From Megasphaera paucivorans (GTDB lineage: Bacteria; Bacillota; Negativicutes; Veillonellales; Megasphaeraceae), in assembly GCF_900103535.1 (NCBI RefSeq), contig NZ_FNHQ01000011.1:1-64000 (forward strand): 64,000 bases of DNA. The letters run 5' to 3'. The notes beneath the pieces are model-generated. The model saw only the letters and a list, made by a program, of their open reading frames with translations, did no database searches and had not been told where the DNA came from. Positions 44,135 to 54,257 of the stretch are shown here, piece after piece (within the stretch, counting starts at the first letter, position 1; each line of letters begins with the position of its first letter). Made by a program: the position numbers and the translations under genes.

Positions 44135-47100
44135 CGTCTTACTACGTTTTCAACAACGACAAATAATATAGGTATAAGGAATATTCCTATGGCAGTTGCC
44201 GCCAACATTCCCCCAACAACAGCCGTTCCCATAGAGGTACGTGCCCCCGCACCTGCCCCAGACGCCAGCATAAGAGGCAGACAACCAATAATAAAAGCGA
44301 GTGAAGTCATAATAATCGGGCGTAACCTCAACTGGGCCGCTTCAATGGCAGCTTGCTCTAATTTCATGCCTTGATCAACTCGTACTTTTGCAAATTCTAC
44401 GATTAAAATAGCATTTTTAGCAGCCAGACCAATCAGCATAATCAACCCAATTTGCATATAAATACTATTTTCCTGTCCCGTGAGATATTGGAACAAAAAC
44501 GCGCCAAAAACTCCTGAGGGAATAGCCAATAACACAGCAAATGGCACACTCCAGCTTTCATATAAAGCTGCCAGACAGAGAAACGCAAACAAAAGCGCCA
44601 TCCCAAACACAATCGGAGTTCGCCCTGCCGATTGCTGTTCTTCCCGGCTTTGACCAGTCCATTCATAGGTATATCCATCCGGCAACGTTTCTTTTGCGAC
44701 TTCGGACAATGCCTCCATAGCTTGTCCTGAACTGTAGCCACCGGCTTGTGTCCCGCTTATTTTAGCTGCTTGTACACCATTAAATCGAGTAATAACAGCC
44801 GGTGCCAGTACTTTTTTCATTGTAACCAGTGTGTTAAGCGGTATCATATCTCCATTACTACTTTTGACAAATAAGTAACGCAGGGCATCGGTATTACTTC
44901 TATACGGACTTTCCGCTTGAACGATAACCTTGTAGTTCCGTCCAAATCTCGTAAAATCATTCACTTCATCAGCACCTAAAAAAACCTGCAAAGTGGAAAA
45001 AATATCATCTACCGATACTCCCAGAATCTCTGCTTTCTGGCGATCTACATCAAATCGATAACTAGGTGTTGATGTACTGAAATTAGAAGATACCGCTCCA
45101 ATTTCCTTACGTTTTTTAGCCTGTTCAACAAATTGCGTCGCTACTTTATCTAAATCAGTCAGTGTTCCTCCATTTCGATCTTCTATCATAAGTGAAAATC
45201 CGCCGACTGAACCCAATCCGGGCAGTGCCGGTGGATTAAATACCGCTACATTTCCTTCCAAGAAAGATGACGCATCGGCTAATGTATCTTGTATCTCCGA
45301 TTTGACTTGTAATGCAGGAGAAGTTCGCTCTGACCAAGGTGTTAATGCTACAAAAAGTTCTCCCGTATTTGTTTTGGAAGATCCTGTCAAAAGATCTGTT
45401 CCCGCCAAGGTCATAACTTGTGTAACTCCCGGCTGTTTTTGAATCATTTCAGAAATATGATCCATTGCATGAATCGTACGGGTCAAACTAGCTCCCTCCG
45501 GCAGCGTAACTCCCACCATATAATATCCTTGATCTTCTTCTGGTACTAAGGAGCTGGGAACAACGCGATATAGTAATCCGGTAACAGCCAAGATACCCAC
45601 TAAAAACAACATACACAGTTTCGCTTTAGGGATTAAATGCTGTATTTCTTTGCCATAGCGAATCGTAGTCATTCTTAAATATTCATTAAAAGATTTAAAA
45701 AATCGCTTCAATATACTCTGCTTCTCTGATTCACGAACCGGTTTCAAGATAAGTGCGCAAAGTGCCGGTGTAAGTGATAATGCTACAAATGCCGATAATC
45801 CCATAGAAATAGCAATAGTCAAAGCAAACTGCTTATACAATACCCCCATAATGCCGCCAAAAAATGCTACGGGTAAAAATACCGAAGCCAAAACAAACGC
45901 GATTGCAATAACCGGTCCGGATACTTCCTTCATGGCTTGTACCGTTGCTTCCCGTGGACTCATGTGATCGTCTTTAATATGTCGTTCAACAGCTTCAATA
46001 ACTACAATTGCATCATCCACCACCAACCCAATCGCCAAGACCATGGCAAATAATGTCAGTGTATTAATTGTAAATCCTAGAAACGTAAAAGCTGTAAATG
46101 TACCAATCAACGATACCGGTACTGCCAAAAGAGGAATAAGCGTAGCTCTCCAGCTTTGTAAAAATAAATATACTACTAAAACAACGAGTGCCAGTGCTTC
46201 TAAAAATGTCCGGCATACTTCGAGAATAGATTCATAAATAAACTTAGTATTATCAATGGTAATGGCATAATCCATATCAGTCGGAAATTTATCCTTGGCA
46301 TTTTTCAATAACTCTTTGATTTTCCCAATTGTATCCAATGAATTAGCATCGCTGTTTAATTTAATAGAAAAGCCAGCACTGGCATGCCCATTTTGTTTAG
46401 AATCATAAATATAATCCCGGCTTCCCATTTCGACCTTGGCAATATCTTTCAACCGTACCGCCGCACCCGTTGGTTTTGCCATAATAATAATATTGCCAAA
46501 CTCTTTTGCATCTATAAGTCTGCCTTGCACACGTACGGTATACTCAAAAGCCTGTTTTGTTTCTGTCGGCATTTTTCCCAAAGAACCTGCAGGGGCTTGG
46601 ACATTTTGACTTTCAATAGCTGAAATAACATCACTCGTCGACACACCCAGTTTCGCCATTTTTTCCGGCTGAAGCCATACCCGCATGCTGTAATCCGCAC
46701 CAAATGCAGACACTTCACCGACACCTTTAATGCGTTTAATGTCATCGAGCAAATAAAGATTTCCGTAATTTTCTAAAAATTTAGCATCATATGTATTATT
46801 TGGAGAATACAAGGTAAACGTCAGTGCGCTATCATCTGACGATTTCGTTGTGGAAATCCCCTGCGTTTGAACCGAATCAGGCAAAGATGCCTTAACCTCC
46901 GATACGCGGTTTTGTGTTTGAACAGAGTCCATATCCGAATTTGTCCCAGTTTCAAATTGCACATTCAGTGTATAAAACCCCGTATCCGTACTCGTAGACG
47001 TCATAGACTCCATACCATCTACCCCATTGACTTGTTCTTCTATTACTTGTGCTACGGTGTCATTAATAACCTCGGCATTAGCACCTTGGTATTTGGTACT

Positions 47101-47235
47101 GACGGAAATCGTAGGTGGGGAAATATTAGGATATTGCGCCACCGACAATCCCACTGCCGATACAATTCCCAAAAGCACGATAATGATAGACACTACAATA
47201 GCAAAAATAGGTCGATTTATAAAAAATTTAGCCAT
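44125..47235 (-). CDS. RND efflux pump inner-membrane subunit 2 (AcrB/HAE1 family)
   Basis: The 1036-residue proton-driven pump starts MAKFFINRPIFAIVVSII. It has the twelve-helix RND plan with proton-relay residues in GLVVDDAIVVIEAVERH (Asp pair of helix 4) and GLAAKNAILIVEFAK (Lys of helix 10), and the AcrB-type periplasmic loops. GAGGAG directly before 47235 sets the start. It is a close paralogue of the upstream pump gene (53-base gap). Confidence 0.93.
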   Translation of the reverse strand: MAKFFINRPIFAIVVSIIIVLLGIVSAVGLSVAQYPNISPPTISVSTKYQGANAEVINDTVAQVIEEQVNGVDGMESMTSTSTDTGFYTLNVQFETGTNSDMDSVQTQNRVSEVKASLPDSVQTQGISTTKSSDDSALTFTLYSPNNTYDAKFLENYGNLYLLDDIKRIKGVGEVSAFGADYSMRVWLQPEKMAKLGVSTSDVISAIESQNVQAPAGSLGKMPTETKQAFEYTVRVQGRLIDAKEFGNIIIMAKPTGAAVRLKDIAKVEMGSRDYIYDSKQNGHASAGFSIKLNSDANSLDTIGKIKELLKNAKDKFPTDMDYAITIDNTKFIYESILEVCRTFLEALALVVLVVYLFLQSWRATLIPLLAVPVSLIGTFTAFTFLGFTINTLTLFAMVLAIGLVVDDAIVVIEAVERHIKDDHMSPREATVQAMKEVSGPVIAIAFVLASVFLPVAFFGGIMGVLYKQFALTIAISMGLSAFVALSLTPALCALILKPVRESEKQSILKRFFKSFNEYLRMTTIRYGKEIQHLIPKAKLCMLFLVGILAVTGLLYRVVPSSLVPEEDQGYYMVGVTLPEGASLTRTIHAMDHISEMIQKQPGVTQVMTLAGTDLLTGSSKTNTGELFVALTPWSERTSPALQVKSEIQDTLADASSFLEGNVAVFNPPALPGLGSVGGFSLMIEDRNGGTLTDLDKVATQFVEQAKKRKEIGAVSSNFSTSTPSYRFDVDRQKAEILGVSVDDIFSTLQVFLGADEVNDFTRFGRNYKVIVQAESPYRSNTDALRYLFVKSSNGDMIPLNTLVTMKKVLAPAVITRFNGVQAAKISGTQAGGYSSGQAMEALSEVAKETLPDGYTYEWTGQSREEQQSAGRTPIVFGMALLFAFLCLAALYESWSVPFAVLLAIPSGVFGAFLFQYLTGQENSIYMQIGLIMLIGLAAKNAILIVEFAKVRVDQGMKLEQAAIEAAQLRLRPIIMTSLAFIIGCLPLMLASGAGAGARTSMGTAVVGGMLAATAIGIFLIPILFVVVENVVRRYK

Positions 47236-47288
47236 GTTTCTCCTCATATTTGCTTCATCACGTTAAATTTGAATTTTTATATATTTTT

Positions 47289-50200
47289 TTATTGTTTATG
47301 CCAAAAGTGGAATTTCCCCGTTTTCTTTTCAATAACTACAAATAAAGTAGGAATGAGAAAAATTCCGATTGTTGTTGCCGCAAACATGCCACCGACGACA
47401 GCAGTTCCCATAGAGGTACGTGCTCCGGCTCCAGCACCACTTGCCAACATCAAAGGCAAGCAGCCAATAATAAATGTCAATGAAGTCATAATAATGGGAC
47501 GCACTCGTAACTGTGCCGCTTCTACCGCAGCCTGGGATGCCTTCATTCCCTGATCCACGCGTATTTTGGCAAATTCCACAATAAGGATTGCATTTTTAGC
47601 CGCTAAGCCGACAAGCATTACCAATCCAATTTGCATGTATATGCTGTCCTCCAGACCACGCAGATATTGAAAGAAAAAAGCTCCAAATATACCCGCCGGT
47701 ATAGCTAATAAAACAGCAAAAGGAACACTCCAACTCTCATATAAAGCAGCTAAGCAAAGAAAAGCAAACAGAAAGGCAAGCCCAAATAAAATAGGAGCTT
47801 TAGATGAAGATTTTTGTTCTTCTCGACTTTGTCCGGACCATTCATACGTATACCCTTGCGGCAGCGTCTGAGCTGCAACTTCTTCTAAGGCTTTCATTGC
47901 CTGCCCGGAACTGTATCCAGGCGCCTGACTTCCATTAATTCGTGCCGCCTTTACGCCGTTGAAGCGGCTGATTACAGAAGGGGCATACACCTTCTTAGGA
48001 GTAATCAACGTATTGAGCGGCACCATATCACCATTTGCATTTTTTACATGCAAATACTGTAAAGCATTCACATCTCCGCGAAACATACCATCTGCTTGAA
48101 CAGCCACTTTATAGTTACGTCCAAACAGGGTAAAATCATTCACTTCATTTCCTCCCAGAAAAACCTGCAATGTAGAGAATATATCACTGATAGATACACC
48201 TAATACTTTGGCCTTATCCCTATCTATGTCATATTCGTATCCCGGTGTGCTGGCTTTAAAGTTAGAAGAAATCCGGCCAATCTCCGGTCGTTTCTGTGCC
48301 GCTGCGATAAACTGCTGCGATACAGCATCTAAATTATTCAATGTTCCACCGGCCCGATCTTCCAGCATGAGCGAAAAACCGCCAACTGCACCCAATCCCG
48401 GCAATGCTGGTGGATTAAGCGCCAATAATGTCCCCTCCTGTAAATGTCTTCCACTCATCATCGTTTTTCCTATCTCAGATTGAACACTTACATCACTGCT
48501 TTTTCGTTCTTCCCATGGCTTGAGCGAGACAAACACCACTCCGGCACTAGATTTATTACCGCCTCCCAACAAATCCATGCCAGTCAGCGCCATAACTTGA
48601 GCGACTCCCGGCTGCTGCTGTATCATTTTTGAAACCTTTTCTACCGCTTCTTTTGTACGTCCTAAGCTGGAAGCTTCTGGTAAATTTATCGCGACAATAT
48701 ACCTGCCCTGATCTTCTTCCGGTATAAAGCTAGTCGGAACTAATTTATATAAAACCCCGCTGAAAATAACTAAAAATATAAGAAAACAGATACTTAACTT
48801 AGTTTTAAGCATAGACTGACGTAGGAATATTCCATATTTTTCTATATACGCTGCAAGCTTACCATTAAATTTTTTAAAAAACCGGCCAAGTACACTTATC
48901 TCAGAAATCGGCTGATATGGTCGAAGAAGTTTTACGCATAAAGCAGGTGTCAAGGATAATGCAACTAATGCGGACAATCCCATAGAAACAACAATAGTCA
49001 AAGCAAACTGACGATATAAAATTCCTGTCATCCCTTGAAAAAACGCAACCGGTAAAAATACGGAAGTCAATACACAGGCAATAGCCACAATAGGACCCGA
49101 TACCTCTTTCATAGCCAAACAAGTGGCATCATGAGGATTTAAATGATCATATCGCATATGATGTTCTACCGCTTCTATGACAACGATAGCATCATCTACT
49201 ACTAACCCAATTGCCAAAACCAGTGCAAACAGTGTCAGCGTATTGATATTAAATCGCAAGATGATAAATGCCGCAAACGTTCCAATAAGGGATACCGGTA
49301 TCGCCAGCAGTGGAATAAGCGTAGCCCGCCAATTTTGTAAAAATAAAAAAACAATCAAAACGACCAGCATCAACGCTTCCACAAAAGTCTTACTCACTTC
49401 CAGCATAGATTCTCGAATAAACTTTGTATTATCAACAGATACAACATAATCCATATCCGGCGGAAAATCTTTTTTTGCATTTTCCAAATACGTTTTTACC
49501 TCATCAATAGACTTCAACGTATTCGCCTTGCTATTTAAAAGAATTGCAAAACCAGCACTTTCATTACCATTTTGTTCGGTAATGTTAGTATAGTTTTCAC
49601 TACCCATTTCAATTTTTGCAATATCTTTCAAATAAACAATGGACCCATCTGATTTTGCCAAAACAATTAATTTACCAAATTGAGCTGCATCAGACAATCG
49701 TCCTTTTATACGCGCTGTAAATTGAAGTGCTTGTTTGTCATCCGCCGGCCGAGCTCCTAAGGCACCTGTCGGTGCCTCTAAATTTTGTTTTTGTATGGCT
49801 GCTACCACATCGCTAGTAGATACTCCTAATTTTGCCATTTTATCCGGTTGGAGCCATACACGCATACTATAATCAGCACCAAAGGCATTGACATCACCAA
49901 CTCCATCAATGCGCTTCAACCCATCAACAAGGTATAAACTGCCATAATTTTTCAAAAATTTTGCATCATAGGTATGATTGGGAGAATATAATTGAAAAAC
50001 AAAAGCCATATCTTCCGATGAATTTCTGCTAGCAATTCCTTTTTGTTGTACCGTTGTTGGCAAAGAAGGCTCTGCTGACGACACTCGATCTTGGACTTGT
50101 ACAGCTGCCACATTGGGATCTTTGCCCGCTTCAAATTGAATCCGCAGTTTATACGACCCATCATCGGCCACAGTTCCCGTCATATTGTCCATTCCGTCAA

Positions 50201-50414
50201 CACCATTTACCTCTTGTTCTATGACCTGTGCCACAGAATCATTGACAACCTCGGCATTGGCACCCTGATAGGAAGTACTGATAGAAACAGTCGGCGGCGT
50301 TATTTTAGGATATTGTGCAATAGACAAATTCAAAATAGATACAATTCCCAAAAGAACAATAATAACGGACAGTACAATAGCAAAAACAGGCCGTTCAATA
50401 AAAAATTTAGCCAT
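47289..50414 (-). CDS. RND efflux pump inner-membrane subunit 1 (AcrB/HAE1 family)
   Basis: The 1041-residue pump starts MAKFFIERPVFAIVLSVIIV and shows the same Asp-Asp and Lys relay motifs (GLVVDDAIVVIEAVEHH, GLAAKNAILIVEFAK). The ends (GAGAGARTSMGTAVVGGM) match subunit 2, showing recent or strongly constrained duplication. It follows the membrane-fusion protein gene by 19 bases. The two pumps could form alternate homotrimers or a mixed trimer as in MdtBC. Confidence 0.93.
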   Translation of the reverse strand: MAKFFIERPVFAIVLSVIIVLLGIVSILNLSIAQYPKITPPTVSISTSYQGANAEVVNDSVAQVIEQEVNGVDGMDNMTGTVADDGSYKLRIQFEAGKDPNVAAVQVQDRVSSAEPSLPTTVQQKGIASRNSSEDMAFVFQLYSPNHTYDAKFLKNYGSLYLVDGLKRIDGVGDVNAFGADYSMRVWLQPDKMAKLGVSTSDVVAAIQKQNLEAPTGALGARPADDKQALQFTARIKGRLSDAAQFGKLIVLAKSDGSIVYLKDIAKIEMGSENYTNITEQNGNESAGFAILLNSKANTLKSIDEVKTYLENAKKDFPPDMDYVVSVDNTKFIRESMLEVSKTFVEALMLVVLIVFLFLQNWRATLIPLLAIPVSLIGTFAAFIILRFNINTLTLFALVLAIGLVVDDAIVVIEAVEHHMRYDHLNPHDATCLAMKEVSGPIVAIACVLTSVFLPVAFFQGMTGILYRQFALTIVVSMGLSALVALSLTPALCVKLLRPYQPISEISVLGRFFKKFNGKLAAYIEKYGIFLRQSMLKTKLSICFLIFLVIFSGVLYKLVPTSFIPEEDQGRYIVAINLPEASSLGRTKEAVEKVSKMIQQQPGVAQVMALTGMDLLGGGNKSSAGVVFVSLKPWEERKSSDVSVQSEIGKTMMSGRHLQEGTLLALNPPALPGLGAVGGFSLMLEDRAGGTLNNLDAVSQQFIAAAQKRPEIGRISSNFKASTPGYEYDIDRDKAKVLGVSISDIFSTLQVFLGGNEVNDFTLFGRNYKVAVQADGMFRGDVNALQYLHVKNANGDMVPLNTLITPKKVYAPSVISRFNGVKAARINGSQAPGYSSGQAMKALEEVAAQTLPQGYTYEWSGQSREEQKSSSKAPILFGLAFLFAFLCLAALYESWSVPFAVLLAIPAGIFGAFFFQYLRGLEDSIYMQIGLVMLVGLAAKNAILIVEFAKIRVDQGMKASQAAVEAAQLRVRPIIMTSLTFIIGCLPLMLASGAGAGARTSMGTAVVGGMFAATTIGIFLIPTLFVVIEKKTGKFHFWHKQ

Positions 50415-50433
50415 GCTTACTCCTCACTTCTGT

Positions 50434-51594
50434 TTATGTATTACTGAATTCATCTGCAGTAACAAATGTAGGTTCTACCATACTGCCATCTTTAATTTTA
50501 TCTACCCCATCGACGACAACAGACTCTCCTGCTTTTACTCCATCATCAATAATAACCATATTCCCGACCTTAGGTCCTAATTTCACTTTTCTTGTTTCAA
50601 TTGTATTATCTGCCTTAATGATATATACAAAAGAACTATCCAATAAATCTTTTACCGATTGCTGCGGCACTAATACAGCATTTTTTCGTATTTCTCCTGT
50701 TGCAATAATTTTAGCAAACATCCCCGGTATCAAAAAGTGCTGTGGATTATCAAATACAGCTTTTATCGTCAATGTACCCGTATCACTGCCAATTCCTTTA
50801 TCAATCGCATCAATTTTCCCCCGCAGCGGATATTCACTGCCGTTACTCAAAATTAACTTTAAATTACTTTTGAAATCTTCCGGCAGAGACGCCTGTCCGT
50901 TTTGTGCCAGAGTAATATATTCATTTTCACTGATGGTATACTGTACCCATATCGGATCCAAAGAAGATACGGTCGCCAAAGTCGATGATCCTGCTGAAAC
51001 GTATTGTCCTACGCTTAAATCATTAACATCAATACGCCCATCTACAGGAGATAAAATCAATGTATCTTGTTCATCTTCCATCGCTTCATTAAGTGCTGCC
51101 TGATCCGAGTCAACCGTAGCCTGATCTTCTTCCGCCTGCGCTTCATAGGAGTCTACCGTTTGCTGTGCTATTCCTTGGACTTGTGCTAACATCTTATATC
51201 GTTCCAGATCTCGCTGTGTACTCCGTAACGCGGCTGTATCTTTTGACAAAGTTCCTTTGACGGCATTAATTTTAGATTGATATTGTTTATCATCAATTTG
51301 AAAAAGAGGCTGTCCTTTATACACCACGTCTCCGCCTTTAACCATCTTGTTTATGATATTTCCCGATATCTTAGACATAATGGAAACTTCATTTTTAGAC
51401 GCTACTTTTCCAACAAATTCATAGGTCACCGGAGTATCCTTCGCTTCTACCTTCATGGCTTTCACTTCTACTGCCTGCGGCCTTTTAGGTATGTGAGAAT
51501 TAAACAGTATCCCCGACTTAGCTATTCCTATGCCGGCTGCCATAATAAATATTATAATTCCAAAACATACTTTTCTGGATGGTTTTTTTAACAT
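50434..51594 (-). CDS. RND efflux membrane-fusion protein (AcrA family)
   Basis: The 386-residue periplasmic adaptor has one N-terminal helix (VCFGIIIFIMAAGIGIA), no lipobox Cys, a lipoyl half-motif on each side of a long coiled-coil hairpin (about residues 95-165), and beta-barrel segments (ILSPVDGRIDVNDLSVGQYV). It heads MFP-RND-RND. No TolC-type outer-membrane gene is in the window, so that part must come from another locus. Confidence 0.92.
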   Translation of the reverse strand: MLKKPSRKVCFGIIIFIMAAGIGIAKSGILFNSHIPKRPQAVEVKAMKVEAKDTPVTYEFVGKVASKNEVSIMSKISGNIINKMVKGGDVVYKGQPLFQIDDKQYQSKINAVKGTLSKDTAALRSTQRDLERYKMLAQVQGIAQQTVDSYEAQAEEDQATVDSDQAALNEAMEDEQDTLILSPVDGRIDVNDLSVGQYVSAGSSTLATVSSLDPIWVQYTISENEYITLAQNGQASLPEDFKSNLKLILSNGSEYPLRGKIDAIDKGIGSDTGTLTIKAVFDNPQHFLIPGMFAKIIATGEIRKNAVLVPQQSVKDLLDSSFVYIIKADNTIETRKVKLGPKVGNMVIIDDGVKAGESVVVDGVDKIKDGSMVEPTFVTADEFSNT

Positions 51595-51670
51595 AATATT
51601 CCCCCTGTATGTGATGTGTTCATCACAGCATTATGTATAAATATATAGCGGTTTGCTTGCATTTACTGTT

Positions 51671-51731
51671 ATTATACGTAGTTAATATATACGTAGTCAA
51701 TATACTGCAATTATGTTACGTTATTGTTACG
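51671..51731 (-). promoter_or_regulatory. RND-operon promoter embedded in tandem repeats
   Basis: A 15-bp unit ATACGTAGTTAATAT (51674-51688) repeats at once as ATACGTAGTCAATAT (51689-51703), 14 of 15 identical. On the minus strand this contains TTGACT (51695-51700), 18 bases and TATAAT (51671-51676). GTTACG repeats at 51715-51720 and 51726-51731 lie upstream of the -35. Repressor and activator sites are plausible; no regulator gene is adjacent. Confidence 0.65.
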
Positions 51732-51761
51732 CTATTATCACATTTTTGTGACAATAACTAT

Positions 51762-51809
51762 AAAAAAAGAAGAACTCGGCAATAAAGTGCCCGAATTCTT
51801 CTTTTTTTA
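51762..51809 (-). terminator. Terminator of fixC-fixX
   Basis: On the minus strand AAAAAAAGAAGAA-T-TCGGGC...GCCGA-G-TTCTTCTTTTTTT forms a stem with one central mismatch and a long T tail, 40 bases after the fixX stop. Confidence 0.8.
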
Positions 51810-51848
51810 TTTCAACACACAGTCCCATCACATCTACTGAAAATTTTC

Positions 51849-52133
51849 TTATCCCTGATGAAATTCTACGCCATATCCAGATTCCGGATATTCCCAGCTT
51901 TTAATAACTTTTCCATGAGACAATACTCGGCAAGTCCCGCATTCCAAGCACCCTTCGTGACTGAAAACAAGCTTCCCATTTTCGTATTTGTATAATTCGG
52001 CAGGACAAGCTTTTACAATACGCATAATTTCTTTTTCATCAGTAAAATCTTCATTAATGATGATATGGGATTTTTCCTCATTTGTGGTAAACTTGAGAGT
52101 CCCCAGCTTATCATCAATGCTCATTTTTGCCAT
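51849..52133 (-). CDS. fixX: FixX-type ferredoxin-like protein
   Basis: This 94-residue partner of FixC carries the short Cys pattern CPAELYKYENGKLVFSHEGC...ECGTC typical of FixX. It passes electrons between FixC and the quinone or other acceptor. The start at 52133 has GGAGGCG inside the fixC end, and overlaps nothing but the last base region of fixC, so translation is coupled. Confidence 0.9.
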   Translation of the reverse strand: MAKMSIDDKLGTLKFTTNEEKSHIIINEDFTDEKEIMRIVKACPAELYKYENGKLVFSHEGCLECGTCRVLSHGKVIKSWEYPESGYGVEFHQG

Positions 52134-52134
52134 A

Positions 52135-53427
52135 TTAGAACGCCTCCAATGCTTTAGAACCAAGATCAACCAAGCCTGCTAACCCGCCATTCTTAGCCAG
52201 AACCATCATAGCAATCATCGGAATCGCCATCGGTGTTCTGCCATCAACAGTAAGCAGTTCAGATGCAAATTCATCTGCCATTTTAGGAATATCATTAAAT
52301 ACCGCATGACATTCAAGCAAACTTGGGAAGTTCTGGTACATCTTTAATTCCTTTAGTACAAAGCTATCTTCAAGCAAGGTTTTGTAACAAGCAAGTCCAC
52401 CGGCAGAAAAATCTTCTTTTGCTTTTGCTTTGATAACCGCTTCAGCCGCCAGCCGGCCGGATTCAATAGCAAAATCCATACCACGTACAGTATACCCAAG
52501 GTTAATAACGAAAGCAGCTGCGTCCCCAACTAAAAGAACGCCGTCTTTAACCAATTCCGGCACCATCTTATAGCCGCCTTCTGTCACCAAATGAGCAGAA
52601 TATTCTTGTAATTTACTACCAGCAATCAACGGTTTAATCACCGGATGATTCTTAACACGTTCTACCATATCTGGCACACTGGTATCCACACGACCAATAT
52701 CACTTATGGTCGTAACGATTCCAAGAGAAATACTGTCTTTATTAGTATATAAGAAGGCCCCTCCCAGGTTGCCGCATGTCGGATCACCCGCCATCATCAT
52801 AGCAGTTCCCTCTCCGTCCGCAACTCCGAATCGTTCATTAATCACCTGTGGATCCAAAGCGATAACTTCCTTAACACCCACCGCTACTTGCGTCGGATCA
52901 AGTTCTTCTTTCATTCCCAATTTCTGAGCCAGCAGAGAGTTAACTCCATCAGCTAAAATAACCACATCACCAAATACTTCTTCACCGCCGCAGGAAATAC
53001 CAATCGCTTTTCCATCTTTCATGATAATATCCTCTACGAGAAGTCCCGTAGCAACCATGGCACCGGCTTCTTCAGCTTTATCGGCCAGCCATTTATCAAA
53101 TTTGGCACGCAGCACGGAGTAAGAGGCACATGGCTGCGCACCTAATTTTCCTGAGCTGTATTCAATCGTCATAGCGGTTTCTTCCGTCATTAGAGCAATG
53201 CGCTCTTTGACAATTTTACGTTCTATAGGCGCTTCTTCTGCAAAATTCGGAATCAGCTTTTCTAAGCTATGACCATAAAGGCGGCCGCCGCTGGAATTCT
53301 TGGCACCGCAAAATTTGCCGCGCTCTACAACCATAACATCCAGACCCGCCTGGGCCATTGCATAGGCCGCAGATAATCCTGCCAAGCCGCCACCTACGAC
53401 AATGGCATCAAACTTTTCTTCACTCAT
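52135..53427 (-). CDS. fixC: FixC-type flavoprotein (ETF:quinone oxidoreductase family)
   Basis: The 430-residue FAD protein has the dinucleotide motif FDAIVVGGGLAGLSAAYAMA, the GR-x2-GHSLEKL segment, and GVLLVGDAAAFVINLGYTVRGMDFA. FixC/ETF-QO proteins pass electrons from ETF to quinone. AAGGAGG sets the ATG at 53427. fixA and fixB, which encode the ETF, are not adjacent. Its neighbours menG-menA-hepT make the quinone it would reduce. Confidence 0.9.
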   Translation of the reverse strand: MSEEKFDAIVVGGGLAGLSAAYAMAQAGLDVMVVERGKFCGAKNSSGGRLYGHSLEKLIPNFAEEAPIERKIVKERIALMTEETAMTIEYSSGKLGAQPCASYSVLRAKFDKWLADKAEEAGAMVATGLLVEDIIMKDGKAIGISCGGEEVFGDVVILADGVNSLLAQKLGMKEELDPTQVAVGVKEVIALDPQVINERFGVADGEGTAMMMAGDPTCGNLGGAFLYTNKDSISLGIVTTISDIGRVDTSVPDMVERVKNHPVIKPLIAGSKLQEYSAHLVTEGGYKMVPELVKDGVLLVGDAAAFVINLGYTVRGMDFAIESGRLAAEAVIKAKAKEDFSAGGLACYKTLLEDSFVLKELKMYQNFPSLLECHAVFNDIPKMADEFASELLTVDGRTPMAIPMIAMMVLAKNGGLAGLVDLGSKALEAF

Positions 53428-53531
53428 AGTCTTATCCTCCTTGATTTTACGATTAATATCAATCAACCGTTGACATTATAAATCCGCAGTATAATCAGGT
53501 TTCTTTTTATCTCTACAGCGTATATACTTTC

Positions 53532-54257
53532 TTACATAGTTACTACATCATTTTTTACAGCATATGGTTTTTGTCCCCAGTGCAATACGCAGGCTCCGAA
53601 CAAACGGCTTTTATAACCTGCTTCCACCAGTCCAACATTACAAAATAATGTTAAAAGCTGATCCCTGCGCAAAAAGTTCCGTGTCGACTGCCACAACCAT
53701 TGATACTCTTTATGATGACCAAACCCACCTCCTAAAACAGGCATGATCATACGAAAATATATATCATAAAAAGGCTGGACCCACGGAGAATCAGGAACAA
53801 AGGAATCTAAACAATATACCCATCCGCCAGGGCAAACAACTCGTCTCATTTCCTGCAGCACCCGTTCATAATCAGACGTATTTCTAAGACCAAAAGAAAT
53901 ACAAGCAGCTGAAAAACTATTATCAGCAAAAGGAAGTTTCATTGCATCCCCCTCCTGCCAGACAAGGTTAGTTAACATCCGGCCCTTTTCCTGTGCTATT
54001 GTCAGCATCGCCGGGGAAAAATCCAGTCCTGTGATTTGCAAATCCGGTCGCCTTGCTGCCAAAGCAATCGCAATATCACCGGTACCGCTGCATACATCCA
54101 GCACCGCTCCTGCTGCACTTTTTAAAACCGCATCAACCAGAAGTTTTTTCCAGCTCTTTTCCAATCCCAGACTAATACGGCGATTTCCGCTGTCATAAGA
54201 ATGAGAAATATGCTGAAACACCTGAAACACCCGATCTCGTTTTGATACCTCAGCCAT
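53532..54257 (-). CDS. menG: Demethylmenaquinone methyltransferase
   Basis: MenG (UbiE family) makes menaquinone from demethylmenaquinone. The 241-residue protein has VFQVFQHISHSYDSGNRRIS at the N-terminus, motif I VLDVCSGTGDIAIALA, and FADNSFSAACISFGLRN, the diagnostic UbiE/MenG motif. Its start overlaps the menA stop by eight bases. Confidence 0.92.
   Translation of the reverse strand: MAEVSKRDRVFQVFQHISHSYDSGNRRISLGLEKSWKKLLVDAVLKSAAGAVLDVCSGTGDIAIALAARRPDLQITGLDFSPAMLTIAQEKGRMLTNLVWQEGDAMKLPFADNSFSAACISFGLRNTSDYERVLQEMRRVVCPGGWVYCLDSFVPDSPWVQPFYDIYFRMIMPVLGGGFGHHKEYQWLWQSTRNFLRRDQLLTLFCNVGLVEAGYKSRLFGACVLHWGQKPYAVKNDVVTM

Noticed and set aside
46867-47553. A 228-residue plus-strand ORF spanning the two RND genes
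   Set aside because: It runs antisense to conserved pump sequence at both ends with no start signal; a frame shadow.
51735-51748. TCACA-TTTT-TGTGA near the RND promoter as a CRP/FNR site
   Set aside because: The half-sites are in the reverse order of the CRP consensus (TGTGA-N6-TCACA) and the spacer is too short.
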